From Sthenelais limicola (Eukaryota > Annelida > Polychaeta > Phyllodocida > Sigalionidae), in the NCBI GenBank assembly GCA_942159475.1, contig OW804095.1, forward strand, positions 89,231,740-89,295,739: a stretch of DNA of 64,000 bases, given 5' to 3'. The position numbers were made by a program, and so were the translations under genes. Numbering within the stretch: position 1 is the first letter of the stretch; each line of letters starts with the position of its first letter. The notes under the pieces were generated by a model. The model was given only the letters and a program-made list of their open reading frames with translations. It was not told where the DNA came from and made no database searches. Positions 54,700 to 64,000 of this stretch are shown here, one piece after another.

Positions 54700-56495
54700 C
54701 CCCGGCCAGGATGGGCAAGACAGCAGAAGATATGGCTCCTATATTCTGTCATGCCTGACGTCACCCCTCCTCCGAAAATGGCTGCTTTCATGAATCATCA
54801 TAATCCAATATTCTAAGCTATCCAAGACTTCTTAAATTTACATTTCTCTTATGGAGCTATTTACTGTTCAATAAATCATTGCTCTTGTAGATGCTGAATT
54901 ATGTATATCAAAATCTTAGACACTTGAAAATATAAAATTAGTTTATATTGAAAATATATAATTATTCAATTTTGCTTAAATGCATTAGGCATAAAATGTG
55001 TGTACAAAAAAATATTAATTCATCAAATAGAATGGCATATTCCAATATTCATCATAATTGCTTCTATAATACACTCTCTATATCGTTATAACTGCATTGA
55101 ATATTGTTGATACAATTTCTAATAATAAAACACCCACCTTTAAAAGAATGGTTGCTGCTTAAATATCAGGAACTGCATGACTGTAGGTTCTGTACTGACC
55201 GATCATTTCGAAACTTTAATAAAATAAAATTAAGAGTGTATAGTAAACCAATAACTATTTAAGTCAGGATACAATCGTACATGGCAGTATTTGCACTACT
55301 ACATAACTCATGACATAATACTTCACTTAAGCAATTTAAATATTGAAGCGTTCGTTTTTCAATTCCCACTACAAGGATGAATGCATTTTGAAGCATCCTG
55401 TTCAAGCCAGAATGAGAGCTAATAGTTAAGGTGGCGCCATCTCGCTTCAATAGACTATCCGGACATGACCCATTCTCACAAAATGGGATCATCCCACCTT
55501 TTTTACACTTGATGCTGAGAGTGGTTACTGTTATATGTTATCAAAACTACTTTTATCGCATAGATCTGCTCAAGTTCTATCTAGCCATATATAGCTTTCC
55601 ATATTTTCTGTTAATATCTTAATATATTTTCATGAAAAACAGTCTCATTTTGTAATTTTTCATATATTATTTTTACAGATAACCTAGAACCACCAATCCT
55701 ATTAAAAAGCCTAATTATCTAGTACTAATTTAAACACTCAAAAGTATTTAAAACAGTTTAAATTGCATGGTGAAAAAGAGATATTACTGAAATTACTTAA
55801 AAATAAAAATATATATAACTTTTGATTATGGTAAAAATTAGAGTGTCTTTCCGTAGCCCAAATATGCCAGGTCACTATATAAAAAGTAAAAAGTATTAAC
55901 TGTTATATTATGATATGGGCACAAACCTTGAACTATCCTTTGTTGAGAACAAAAAAAAATTATGGAAAAATAATATATATAATATATATATATTCGACTT
56001 GACTGAATCAATTCTTCACAGCGAAGGTCAATTAAAATTTATATTTGTCCCTATTATGATGCTAAAATGTTAATAGCACTAGTACAGATGATCATCAACT
56101 CCTCATTCAGTTAGCCCATTATATTTCTAAGTCCGTAAATTAGTTGTCCTAAGTCCGTAAAGGGAATCTCGTTGGTTTAAGGGGCAATGGTTAAAAGTGC
56201 AGTGTGGTAACTACGAGCCGACACCAAGGAAACGTATGGTGTACTGACAATTTCCCACCATCATCTAATGAAGGAGGAAAGGGATGGTTCTCATGGCTGG
56301 AGAATGTACTCATGTCACTCATCCTTTGCTGCATCACAATGTACAAGTCAAGAGAACAGTGCCACATCATTTTTGAGTAAAGAAATTTTCCCGGCTTATT
56401 TTGTCATGGCTCTTGACTTTGGACAACGGAAGAGAGGAAGGGCATTTTTCTTAATTGGTGCATTAATGGAGCAAGTACGATATCACTTCTTTACA
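54700..56495. other. No recognisable gene
   Basis: Very AT-rich, with a (TA)-rich patch at about 55,972-55,992. Open frames at 55,259-55,622 and 56,268-56,609 have no motif that I recognise. Confidence 0.4.
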
Positions 56496-56496
56496 G

Positions 56497-56812
56497 TACC
56501 TTGTATAACGATCCACTGTTTACCACATACTCCTCCAAGATGTTTTGTGTGTCTAGGGCTAGTAACTCATCACTGTCATCAAGGAAAGGGTTTCCCATCT
56601 CGTTCATGACCTGAGTCAGACTCATCACTTGCTCCTTAAAACTTATTTGGCTGGAGAATCCCTCTTCATAATGATTACCATATTCTAATACTTTTTCTTT
56701 TAGGAGGGATTCCTTTTCAAACTATTTCAGCAACCAGGCTTGTTCAGGCTCCAAGACCATCCATTTCCTGAAGGCTGAAGGATTTTCAATCAGACCAACT
56801 GCACCCCTACTG
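56497..56812 (-). pseudogene. Fragment of a repeat-associated protein (ENPSAxRKWMV / MGNPFxDDS type)
   Basis: On the minus strand the frame runs GAVGLIENPSAFRKWMVLEP to a TAG at about 56,722. It then continues in frame through YGNHYEEGFSSQISFKEQV and MNEMGNPFLDDSDELLALDT to a TAA near 56,497. I recall proteins with this order (a W-M-V-x-x-P-E block, then GNPF..D/ES..LL-LDT) as multicopy, function-unknown genes in cnidarians, molluscs and fish. That recollection should be checked by a search. The fragment begins exactly at the edge of a 90 bp palindrome and abuts a different retroelement on the other side. Confidence 0.5.
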
Positions 56813-57425
56813 CATAAAAAAAATGGAAAACGTTGTCCACCTCTTCGCAAGAACAGCATGCATGCTGTTTTTGCGAAGAGGTGGACAACGTTTTCCATTT
56901 TTTTTCACCTTTTATACTAATATCGCATAAATACAAATTACAAACCGCGAGTCCATTCAATACCTTATATTGAAATGATAGCAATCTTACATCCTTAGTG
57001 CAATGATAAAGGATCATGTACCAAACTTCAGCTTCTACAGCAGAGATATCTAGGTCTTTGTTAAGAAAGAGGGAGCGCCAGGAAGAATCTCTATCGTCTG
57101 CCTGAACTAAGGATTTCCGAACCGAGTCGTACAGAATACAAGACCGAGGAATAACAGAACTATTCCCAATGTGACACAAAGGTTCATCATCAAAGTTGTA
57201 CACTTTGTCTTCTTGACATTTTTGGATCCACTTAATAGGGACCTTAGCTTTCAGACTTATAAGTTCGAGAAAATTGACCTTTAAGCCGTAATCTGCCTTG
57301 AACTCAGCCTGGTTTTTTATCGCACCATTAGAAATCATGTGTTCAAACCTGAAGACTCCCTTTTCTAACCATATCTTCCAGTTAACAATACCCGGCTCGA
57401 GCTTGACGAACCTATTATTCCACAT
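56790..57425 (-). pseudogene. Tx1/L1-type LINE ORF2 C-terminus with zinc-binding end
   Basis: From 57,425 the frame shows the tail of a Tx1/L1-like ORF2. It starts MWNNRFVKLEPGIVNWKIWL, then EKGVFRFEHMISNG (the usual W..KGI.x.x.D....G block), VPIKWIQK, and DVRLLSFQYKVLNGLAVCNL, the conserved F-Q-x-K-V-L-N block ahead of the RT-associated zinc finger. The finger itself (CCSCEEVDNVFHFF) lies in the distal arm of the palindrome, and the proximal arm replaces sequence just before it. RT and endonuclease are missing. It belongs to a different LINE clade from LINE A and B. Confidence 0.7.
56816..56905. repeat. 90 bp near-perfect palindrome
   Basis: Centred at 56,860/56,861, with arms AAAATGGAAAACGTTGTCCA and CCTCTTCGCA continuing to CAGCATG. 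I find one mismatch in 45 bp per arm. It can extrude as a hairpin with almost no loop. Confidence 0.95.
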
Positions 57426-59215
57426 TACCTCGCCAAGAGTGGCTAGGAAACCTGATTCTTAACTGAAACTGAAAATTCTACACCCTCAAATCTGCTGCAC
57501 TCTCAATCATACCTATATCAGCTGAATCTATATCTTTGATGATCATATAGGCGATTCATATATGACTGTCTGGCCGACTATCATGATGTATCGAAGATAT
57601 TTAGTTTTTCAGTAGGCCTATGTATTTGGACATTGGAATACAACTGCATTCACTACAGATTAAACAATAATTCAAGCTAATTCAGAGGTAATAAATTCAC
57701 TGAAAATATATTTTTTTACGTGAACCTTTCTGACAGTTTTACACATTTTTCCTGTTGCTTGCAGCAGATTTGAAAGTATTAACCATTAATTAAATGCGAG
57801 AGAATTTACTGTGTAAGAAGCTAGTATGTAAAATCATACGTAAAATACTTAATCGGATGACCGTGATTGCCATAATTAATTCAGCGCACTCTTCCAGGGG
57901 TAGAACTGGTAGATCTGCCTGCGACACACATTACGATAGGCCTACGTATTGAACAGGAAACCTTTAAAATGGTATAGCCTACCAAGAAATCCCAGTCGGG
58001 CAGTCCCCGGGGCAGTCCAAATGGGCAAACGGAAGTATAGCTGAACCTGACATCGTACCAACAATAACAATAAATACACAATGTACATACCAAATTTATC
58101 AGACTGACAGCGCAGGTCTATGAACTATGCAGGGTGCAATCTATGAATTCTTCATATTCTTTGCAAAAGCAGTTCAAACAAGTTATAAGTTTATTAAGTT
58201 AATCAATCATTTAATGAACTATTTTTCTGTTTAACTTTATAATCAGTTTAAGTTAATGTATATATTGTGCGTTTCCAAAGGAAACGAATTCTACGGTCAA
58301 CTATTTGTGCGCAATGGCTAGATTATGAATATCAGACGTACTGTAATCTGAAATGCCTCGAATGTCTGTATTAGAAGAACACAGGAGTGGAAGTAAAATT
58401 CAGTTTATTAACAACTAGGAAAGTTGCACGCTCCCTGTTTACAAAGGCAGTTGGATAAACATGAAAGTACAATGCAAGAGAATTAGACATAAGACATCAA
58501 ACAACATATTGTAATCTAATAATACACAATTGTCTTTTAGTCTTTGCAATTCCGAGCTTGTCTGTCTCCAAGACTTGAAACCCAGAAATCCCAAAGGGTG
58601 TAGTAGGTGTAGATCACTCAGATTCAGACAGTCATGGGTGGTCCTCTCTAAATGGGTTCCTCTCAAAACCTATACAGTGGCCTTAAGTGGCAACTTGTCA
58701 ATCAAACCAAGATAGCCAATAGAATACAACAAATGTCAACCAATAGGATGTCACACTGGCCTTCAGGGATTTACTGCAGAGATGGTAGAAGGTTGTCAAT
58801 CAAGCAGTCCTTGCATAAGTGCAAAGTTAGTAGTGTTGGCGTGAATTACATCACACAGAGATGGGCATCCAGATATCCTCCCAGATAAGTGTCCACACTC
58901 CTCACACCAATCCTCAACCAACACCTCAAAATGTATCACATGAACCTGCTACTCAGGATGATTGACAGAATGGTACCCAATTCACTAACATTCACGATTT
59001 TTTTTTTTTTTTAAATACCGTAGAATGTAAAAAGCTGTTCTGAGACTGACCGAGTGTGGGAAGAGAGCTATGAAGGTGAATCGAATCCCCGATCGAATCG
59101 ACTTCATCAGATTTTAAAACAAAAAAATTAGATCACATGTAATAATAGTCATGAATAGTTGCACCTGTCGTCGCTCCGAGCATACAGTGCGATGACACTC
59201 AACAGGGGTAAATCA
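57426..59215. other. No recognisable gene
   Basis: Short open frames only. A poly-T run lies at about 59,000-59,012. Confidence 0.4.
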
Positions 59216-59223
59216 CTTTAATA

Positions 59224-59250
59224 GAAGAAGAAGAAGAAGAAGAAGAAGAA
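59224..59250. repeat. (GAA)n microsatellite
   Basis: About nine AGA/GAA triplets in a row. Confidence 0.95.
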
Positions 59251-59989
59251 GGTCGATCCTGTGGTTATGATGGTGCGTTCCCCTCCTCTCCTCGGTTGCA
59301 TTCGTCTACCACTCCTCCAGCCAGTGCCGCCACCTCGTGACTTTCGTTTACATTTAAAATCATATTCGGGAAGCGACATGATATACTGGTTCTTCCCAGC
59401 ATGGTGTGAGGTGGAATTAAATACACGGATTGATATCAATACTAACTATAAACCTAACCTTAAATTGGTGGTCCTAAGCCAGTGGAGTGAGTAGATCGAT
59501 CTACAATGTTGATTCTTGTACCTATCTTACACAGCCAATAATAATACAATTATAAAGCATGTTGCTTATTTATTAGTGCTAATTTAATTCCGCTTCTACC
59601 TCGTAAGCCGACTGTGTCTGCACTCGACAAAAACTTCACCTCAATATTTACCTTACTCTTTGACTCGGCCCAGACATTCGCTAAACCTTTTATTACCATT
59701 GTCTGTGTCGCCGCATTTAAAGCGGATTCCTCCGCACCTCTGTATCCCCGTCTAAAGGCTATATTATTTCTGTTCCCTTTCCACTCTGTGGTGCAATGTC
59801 GCATCTCTTTCCATAACTCTTGTTGAAAAATAACTCTTATCCATCCAATCCTGCTAACATTGTATCAATAGCACATTACCTAACACTTAAATTATATACT
59901 AGGGGGCAGCACTATATGGTAGCAACGTCTTTCCATTGCAGCACTGTGTGCCTACAAATGTATACAGCACCTCTAATAATTAATATTAC

Positions 59990-60115
59990 CACTAGTACTA
60001 ATTACTAATTAGTGCTAATTAAAAGTAGTAGTACTAATTACTAGTTAGTGCTAATTAAAAATTCTAATCATTGCTATTATCCAAATTAGCACTGCATTAA
60101 TAGTACTAATTACTA
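59990..60115. repeat. Tandem AT-rich units, about 40 bp
   Basis: TAGTACTAATTACTA followed by TTAGTGCTAATTAAAA recurs at about 59,992, 60,031 and, in part, 60,100. No gene is seen in 59,251-60,615. Confidence 0.75.
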
Positions 60116-60619
60116 ATTCAATGTAATTCTAATAGTAACAAATAAGTTTTTACTCCTTTCTCTTATTCTATGAAGAAGGAGTAAACTCTAAATTGTTTTT
60201 TTCACTTAATGTCAATGAACCATCCACACTAGATCAATTAAAATAATTCCAAACATAAATCTCACGTAGGCAGACCCTCATTCATACCCATTCCCAATAA
60301 TAGTAATATTTCTTGAAAAATGATAAAAATCAGAAATATACCCTTGTGTAGGGACCCGGCATTGTTTGAGTAGGAGAATAAAAAATGACAGACTAGGTCT
60401 CAATATTAGGTGGAGGTGAGATTTCACCGCGTATATTGGGACGGGAGCATGACGACTGTGACTAGGGCCACACTCTCCCCCATGGTAAGCCCGCGTCACA
60501 ATGCCACGCCCTTCCATTCTACCATAACAATCCACTCCAAGTCCGTTCACCCAACCGTTCACACGCTAAAATTTTCTTGAGAGATTTTTTTCTGTATTTG
60601 TGGTGAAATATTTGTAATT

Positions 60620-60920
60620 ATGGGTAAAACACCTAGACATTGTGATCGTTGCAACGAGACACATGATGATGCTTTTGGGAGGCACTGTACGCAAGAGAAA
60701 TATGAGGAAAATACCTTCTGGTTCTGGTATTGTCAAGTCGTCCGATGCCAAGTCCGATGACAAGTCGCTGTCGCACCGTGTTGACGGTCTCGAGGGTATG
60801 ATGAGAAATATCGTCTTGGTGGTGGAAAACTTGGACAAGAAGTCGGAGCCAGCTTCAAATTCGTCTTCTGAGTCTGAGGTGACATTCCGTTCGACTGATT
60901 ATTACTCTGATTTATTGTGA
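60620..60920 (+). pseudogene. Small Cys/His-finger ORF, retroelement-like (copy 2)
   Basis: ATG at 60,620 gives MGKTPRHCDRCNETHDD and so on, a C-x2-C-x3-H-x7-C motif as in copy 1 at 6.8 kb. The frame slips at about 60,700; the adjacent frame then reads PSGSGIVKSSDAKSDDKS and RVDGLEGMMRNIVLVVENLD and stops at 60,920. Copy 1 carries RVNGLEGMMKTI at the same distance. The Ser/Glu-rich tail (ASNSSSESEV) is unique to this copy. It is probably the N-terminal region of a Gag-like protein; no downstream pol is visible. Confidence 0.5.
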
Positions 60921-61498
60921 AGCATTGAACAGTATAGTTGATAATGGTTGCAAATGACAAGTAGTGTGTGAAGAAGTAGACCTATAATGGTAAGATGACA
61001 TAGAAATGGTAATTATAATGGTACATGAAGTATGGCTCTCTCTGGTGGCACAGGTGAGACAGGTGTAATATAAATTCGATGTGAGTAGTATATGGAAACA
61101 TTGCAATTTGCCTTAATGATAATCGGTCACTACACTTGTCTTATAATGTTCCATTGTGGATGTCAACGCGGGCGAAGCCTAAAGCATTCCTTGCCTGGGC
61201 CTGAGCTGATGACCAAACCAATCTCTCACTTCATTCTTCCGTTTACTAGAATACCGAATCTCTGGGCAAATTACTCTTGGTATTTAACAATATAACAGTA
61301 TCTATATAATTATATATCTATATCTATATATAATATATATGTGACAGTACCACATGGTGTCTTGAAGTATATGAACAGGAGTACGAATTATTAAAAGATT
61401 TGATATAATTTACAGTAACACAGGCACTAAGGCCACAGTCCCTTATACATTAAGGTTAAATGATAACACCGTAAAATGCTGCCAGAGAATAATAGTGG

Positions 61499-62778
61499 CT
61501 TATCCACTTGTACGACAAAATGACCACCGACAAACTGGCTACAGGTGACCGACAATCGGTCACCTGCCATTGTCGGTGGGTGCCGTCGGTGGCTGCTGTC
61601 GGTCGGTATTTACTTGTACGACAAAAAGCGACTTTTAAGTGACGGACAATCGGTCACCTAGGGATGGCCGATTGTCGGTCACTGGTATCCACTTGTACGA
61701 TTAAGCATGAAAATATGTATCATCCTCTACATAATTCTTTCAAAAAATGACATAGGGTTAGCAAAATTGCCAGTCTTGCAAGATCTCTGTGGATCTTGTT
61801 ACACCTTATCCAGACTACTTGTGTTATCCTCCAGACTCCAGACTTTAAACTTTTAGACTAATTAGATTACAGTTAACAATTACATTTAGGAAGATTAAAC
61901 CTCCACGAGTATAACAATCTGAATAATTAAAAAGTCTACGTGATGCTGACAGTTTGTGAATCGAAATAGATAAACAATAAATATAATCGATCAGGGACAT
62001 ATAAATACCTGGGCACTTCTCATGAAACATCAACAGAGTTCCTAGACCATTATTTCATGATAAAACTCGATAAATGAATAAAAATGACATTAATAAAGTA
62101 TGCATATTTCCATAGTGAGGAGTAACCCAAAGATAAATAAAGAACAGGCAAATCCGCCATATCACAAAGAGCATGTATTGAAATATATTACAACCTATAT
62201 TCGGTATATTTAATTAAAGAAATATTAAGCTAAATAAGTATGCTCCAATGTAACATATTGTATGATTGGGGGACGTTGGAAGTCGAAATAATCACCAAAA
62301 ATACCAATAAATAATTAAAATGAGTAATAGAAATCATAAAAATAACTGCACAAACTAACTCCAAACTATTCACCAAAATCAGGGACCCGCAAACCACGCA
62401 TAAATCGAAATATTTAGTAAAAATGACAATAATTCTATATAAATCAATTTAAATGATAACAATAGAATAAAAATAAATGTACAAATGTACTCTAAAGTAT
62501 CCACACATGTCAACCGAAAGTATCCAAGGTCCTAACGACCATTGGTATGACCATAAATACATGTTAGGAAAATAAAAAATTGGTAGGTGACCGACAATCG
62601 GTCACCCTCCCGACAATAATGTAAATTTACATTATTGTCGGGAGGGGGTCACGACAACCCACCGACGAAATGAAGAGGGTGACCGATTGTCGGTCGCCCG
62701 GTATCCACTTGACCGATTGTCGGTGACCCCTAGTGACTGATTGTCGGTGACCGTTTGTCGTGCAAGTGGATAACGGGC
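61499..62778. mobile_element. 1.28 kb inverted-repeat element with TTATCCACTTG ends
   Basis: The left end TTATCCACTTGTACGACAAA and the right end (complement of about 62,740-62,776, TTATCCACTTGCACGACAAA) are inverted copies extending about 35 bp with a few mismatches. Near both ends lie further TATCCACTTG phrases (61,686; 62,702), a TATTTACTTGTACG variant (about 61,607) and palindromes GTGACCGACAATCGGTCAC (61,545; 62,587). The interior is AT-rich and non-coding. This is a non-autonomous transposon with complex subterminal hairpins. Confidence 0.8.
62605..62646. repeat. Perfect 42 bp palindrome
   Basis: CCCTCCCGACAATAATGTAA then A, and its exact complement, centred between 62,625 and 62,626. 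It lies inside the 61.5 kb inverted-repeat element. Confidence 0.95.
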
Positions 62779-63198
62779 TTAAGAGGTAGAAGTGCGGGTG
62801 ACTTCTAGACTCAGAAATATTACATAGAGAAATAGCCCACAGTGGTAGTTCCACCTGGTGCTTCGGAGAAGAAGTAACCATTACCACTACATATAATTAT
62901 GACGATGACAGATTTGTGTGCAATACGTATATGAAGTAATCCCCTGCGTATGCTACACTCTCCCGCCCGCCGTATCCGCGCAATACGAAATTGGATACGA
63001 ATTTCTTGTCCCCACTTTTGATACGATTTTTTTCGTCACAGCGTTTTTCGTACCCGTTTTTCGTACTTGGGAAAGCTAAAGGATTAGTCTCCTCATCCCT
63101 TAGACCCCTACGGCCGGCCGGCCGGCCAGTGACAGACAAGCTGGCGTGACCATTGGTCTATGACGGCCACTAGAGTAGAACCAAACAGAGAAAAAAAA

Positions 63199-63273
63199 CT
63201 TACCCATGCTTGGGTTCGATCTAAGAACCTTGGGGTTCACAAGTGAGCATCATAACCACTACACCACAGAACC
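63199..63273 (-). repeat. tRNA-like pol III repeat head
   Basis: On the minus strand, TGGTGTAGTGGTTATGATG is a good A box/D-arm and GATCGAACCCA a B-box-like T-arm. The anticodon arm does not fold cleanly and the acceptor stem is unclear, so it is probably a tRNA-derived SINE or tRNA pseudogene. A (GA)-rich tract follows at about 63,320-63,440 on the plus strand. Confidence 0.5.
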
Positions 63274-63527
63274 AGCTGTGTGTAAGACCTCAAGGAATCA
63301 GTCTGGATGATAATAGTGTGTGTGTGAGAGAGGGAGAGAGAAACAGAGACAAGGACAGAAAGAGAAAGAGGGGAGAGGCAGACAGGAGGATTGCAATTGA
63401 AAGAAAGTAAGAAAGAGATGGGCGGGAAAGGAGAGGAAGAGCAGGGAATGTTTTTTTTCATGAATATATATTGAATATATCCAGGTATATGTGTGATGAG
63501 TTAAATATGAGCATAATGCATGTGAAG

Positions 63528-64000
63528 TTTTTTTTTTTTTTTTTTTTAGAAAATATTTTATTCAGGTCAATTACATTTCCACACAAATGAGCATGAATAT
63601 TCTCAGGACAGCCTGATTTAAATAATAGAAAAAGGTTTAGGTTTTATACATTCACTCGTTTTAAGAAAAAATAGAATAGATGTCAGCACATTTACAATAG
63701 TAGTAACATAGATACTTCTGAGATGATTACACTAGTCTACAATATTTAGAAATTTAATCAATTATTATATGAGGATAAAGGCATATACATGAGTAAAATA
63801 CATTTCACAGTCTCGAGGGACGGGGAGTGTTAAAAACAGTTATTATTTACAGAGTTCTTCAAGAAAAAAAAAAAAACAAAGAAAAGAAACAGACGTCGTG
63901 CTCTTACAGAGTAACCATTAATAATCGTGGGCTTACTGATTATACTCATAACTCGTTCTGACAAGACTCCATTGTTGATGACACAATGATCACTATACAA
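63528..64000 (-). mobile_element. 3' end of another LINE, cut by the window edge
   Basis: A 20-base T run (63,528-63,547) followed by AGAAAATATTTTATTCAGG is, on the minus strand, AATAAAATATTTTCT then poly(A). This is the same layout as the LINE A 3' end (AATAAAG, TTTT, poly(A)). The upstream sequence to 64,000 shows no coding frame, so it would be 3' UTR. The body lies beyond the window. Confidence 0.55.

Noticed and set aside
56268..56609. 113-codon plus-strand frame
   Set aside because: Overlaps antisense the better supported GNPF-type fragment and has no motif of its own.
1..64000. Host gene, rRNA, viral genome or bacterial contamination
   Set aside because: No ribosomal RNA signature, no operon-like gene packing and no multi-exon host gene could be recognised; all strong coding signals are mobile-element related.

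Overview
The window looks like nuclear DNA of an animal, most likely a marine invertebrate. It is AT-rich and full of microsatellites. Non-LTR retrotransposons (LINEs) of the CR1/L2 type dominate it. It also holds remnants of a Ty3-type LTR element, DNA-transposon and foldback elements, and tRNA-derived repeats. I see no bacterial operon structure and no host gene that I can name with confidence. The phylum cannot be fixed from this sequence.

Layout: 0-5.3 kb holds one dispersed repeat, a tandem duplication and two broken LINE reverse transcriptase (RT) copies on the minus strand, one carrying a hairpin. 6.6 kb holds a small Cys/His-finger ORF with a sister copy at 60.6 kb. 8.8-10.6 kb holds a pyrimidine minisatellite with a terminal hairpin and a complex GAGACAA-rich inverted-repeat cluster. 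12.0-13.4 kb is a 1.4 kb terminal-inverted-repeat element, placed against the broken end of a Ty3-like gag-protease remnant (13.4-15.6 kb). 16.7-18.0 kb is a LINE that lost its RT core. 19.9-20.4 kb is an inverted relative of the 8.8 kb element.

25.9-34.7 kb (LINE A, minus strand) and 45.1-52.7 kb (LINE B, plus strand) are the highlight. They are two clearly divergent LINEs with the same unusual plan. ORF1 carries a coiled coil, an RRM-like region and a C-terminal NADAR domain (ADP-ribose/N-glycosidase family). It is followed within 14-20 nt by a separate SGNH/GDSL-type hydrolase ORF, then a 0.8-0.9 kb spacer, then the endonuclease-RT ORF. LINE B is nearly intact: its 985-codon ORF2 is open and only ORF1 has a single frameshift inside NADAR. 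Both have candidate target-site duplications (13 bp and 24 bp with one mismatch). I infer that the NADAR and SGNH proteins act as accessory enzymes of these retrotransposons, for instance in handling host ADP-ribose marks on nucleic acid and host lipid or ester groups. That is a hypothesis, not something the sequence proves.

36.6 kb and 61.5-62.8 kb carry a family of short inverted-repeat elements built on TATCCACTTGTACG and hairpins. 38.0-40.6 kb is a large near-perfect palindrome (two 495 bp arms) in a field of AAGATGGCGGCCAT-type motifs. 41.6-44.8 kb is an intact two-exon gene for a 789-residue transposase-like protein, with a tRNA-like repeat in its intron; LINE B sits just upstream of it. 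54-57.4 kb has fragments of a DIRS-like element, a Tx1/L1-type LINE and another repeat-associated gene, with a 90 bp palindrome at a junction. The window ends in the poly(A) 3' end of another LINE on the minus strand.
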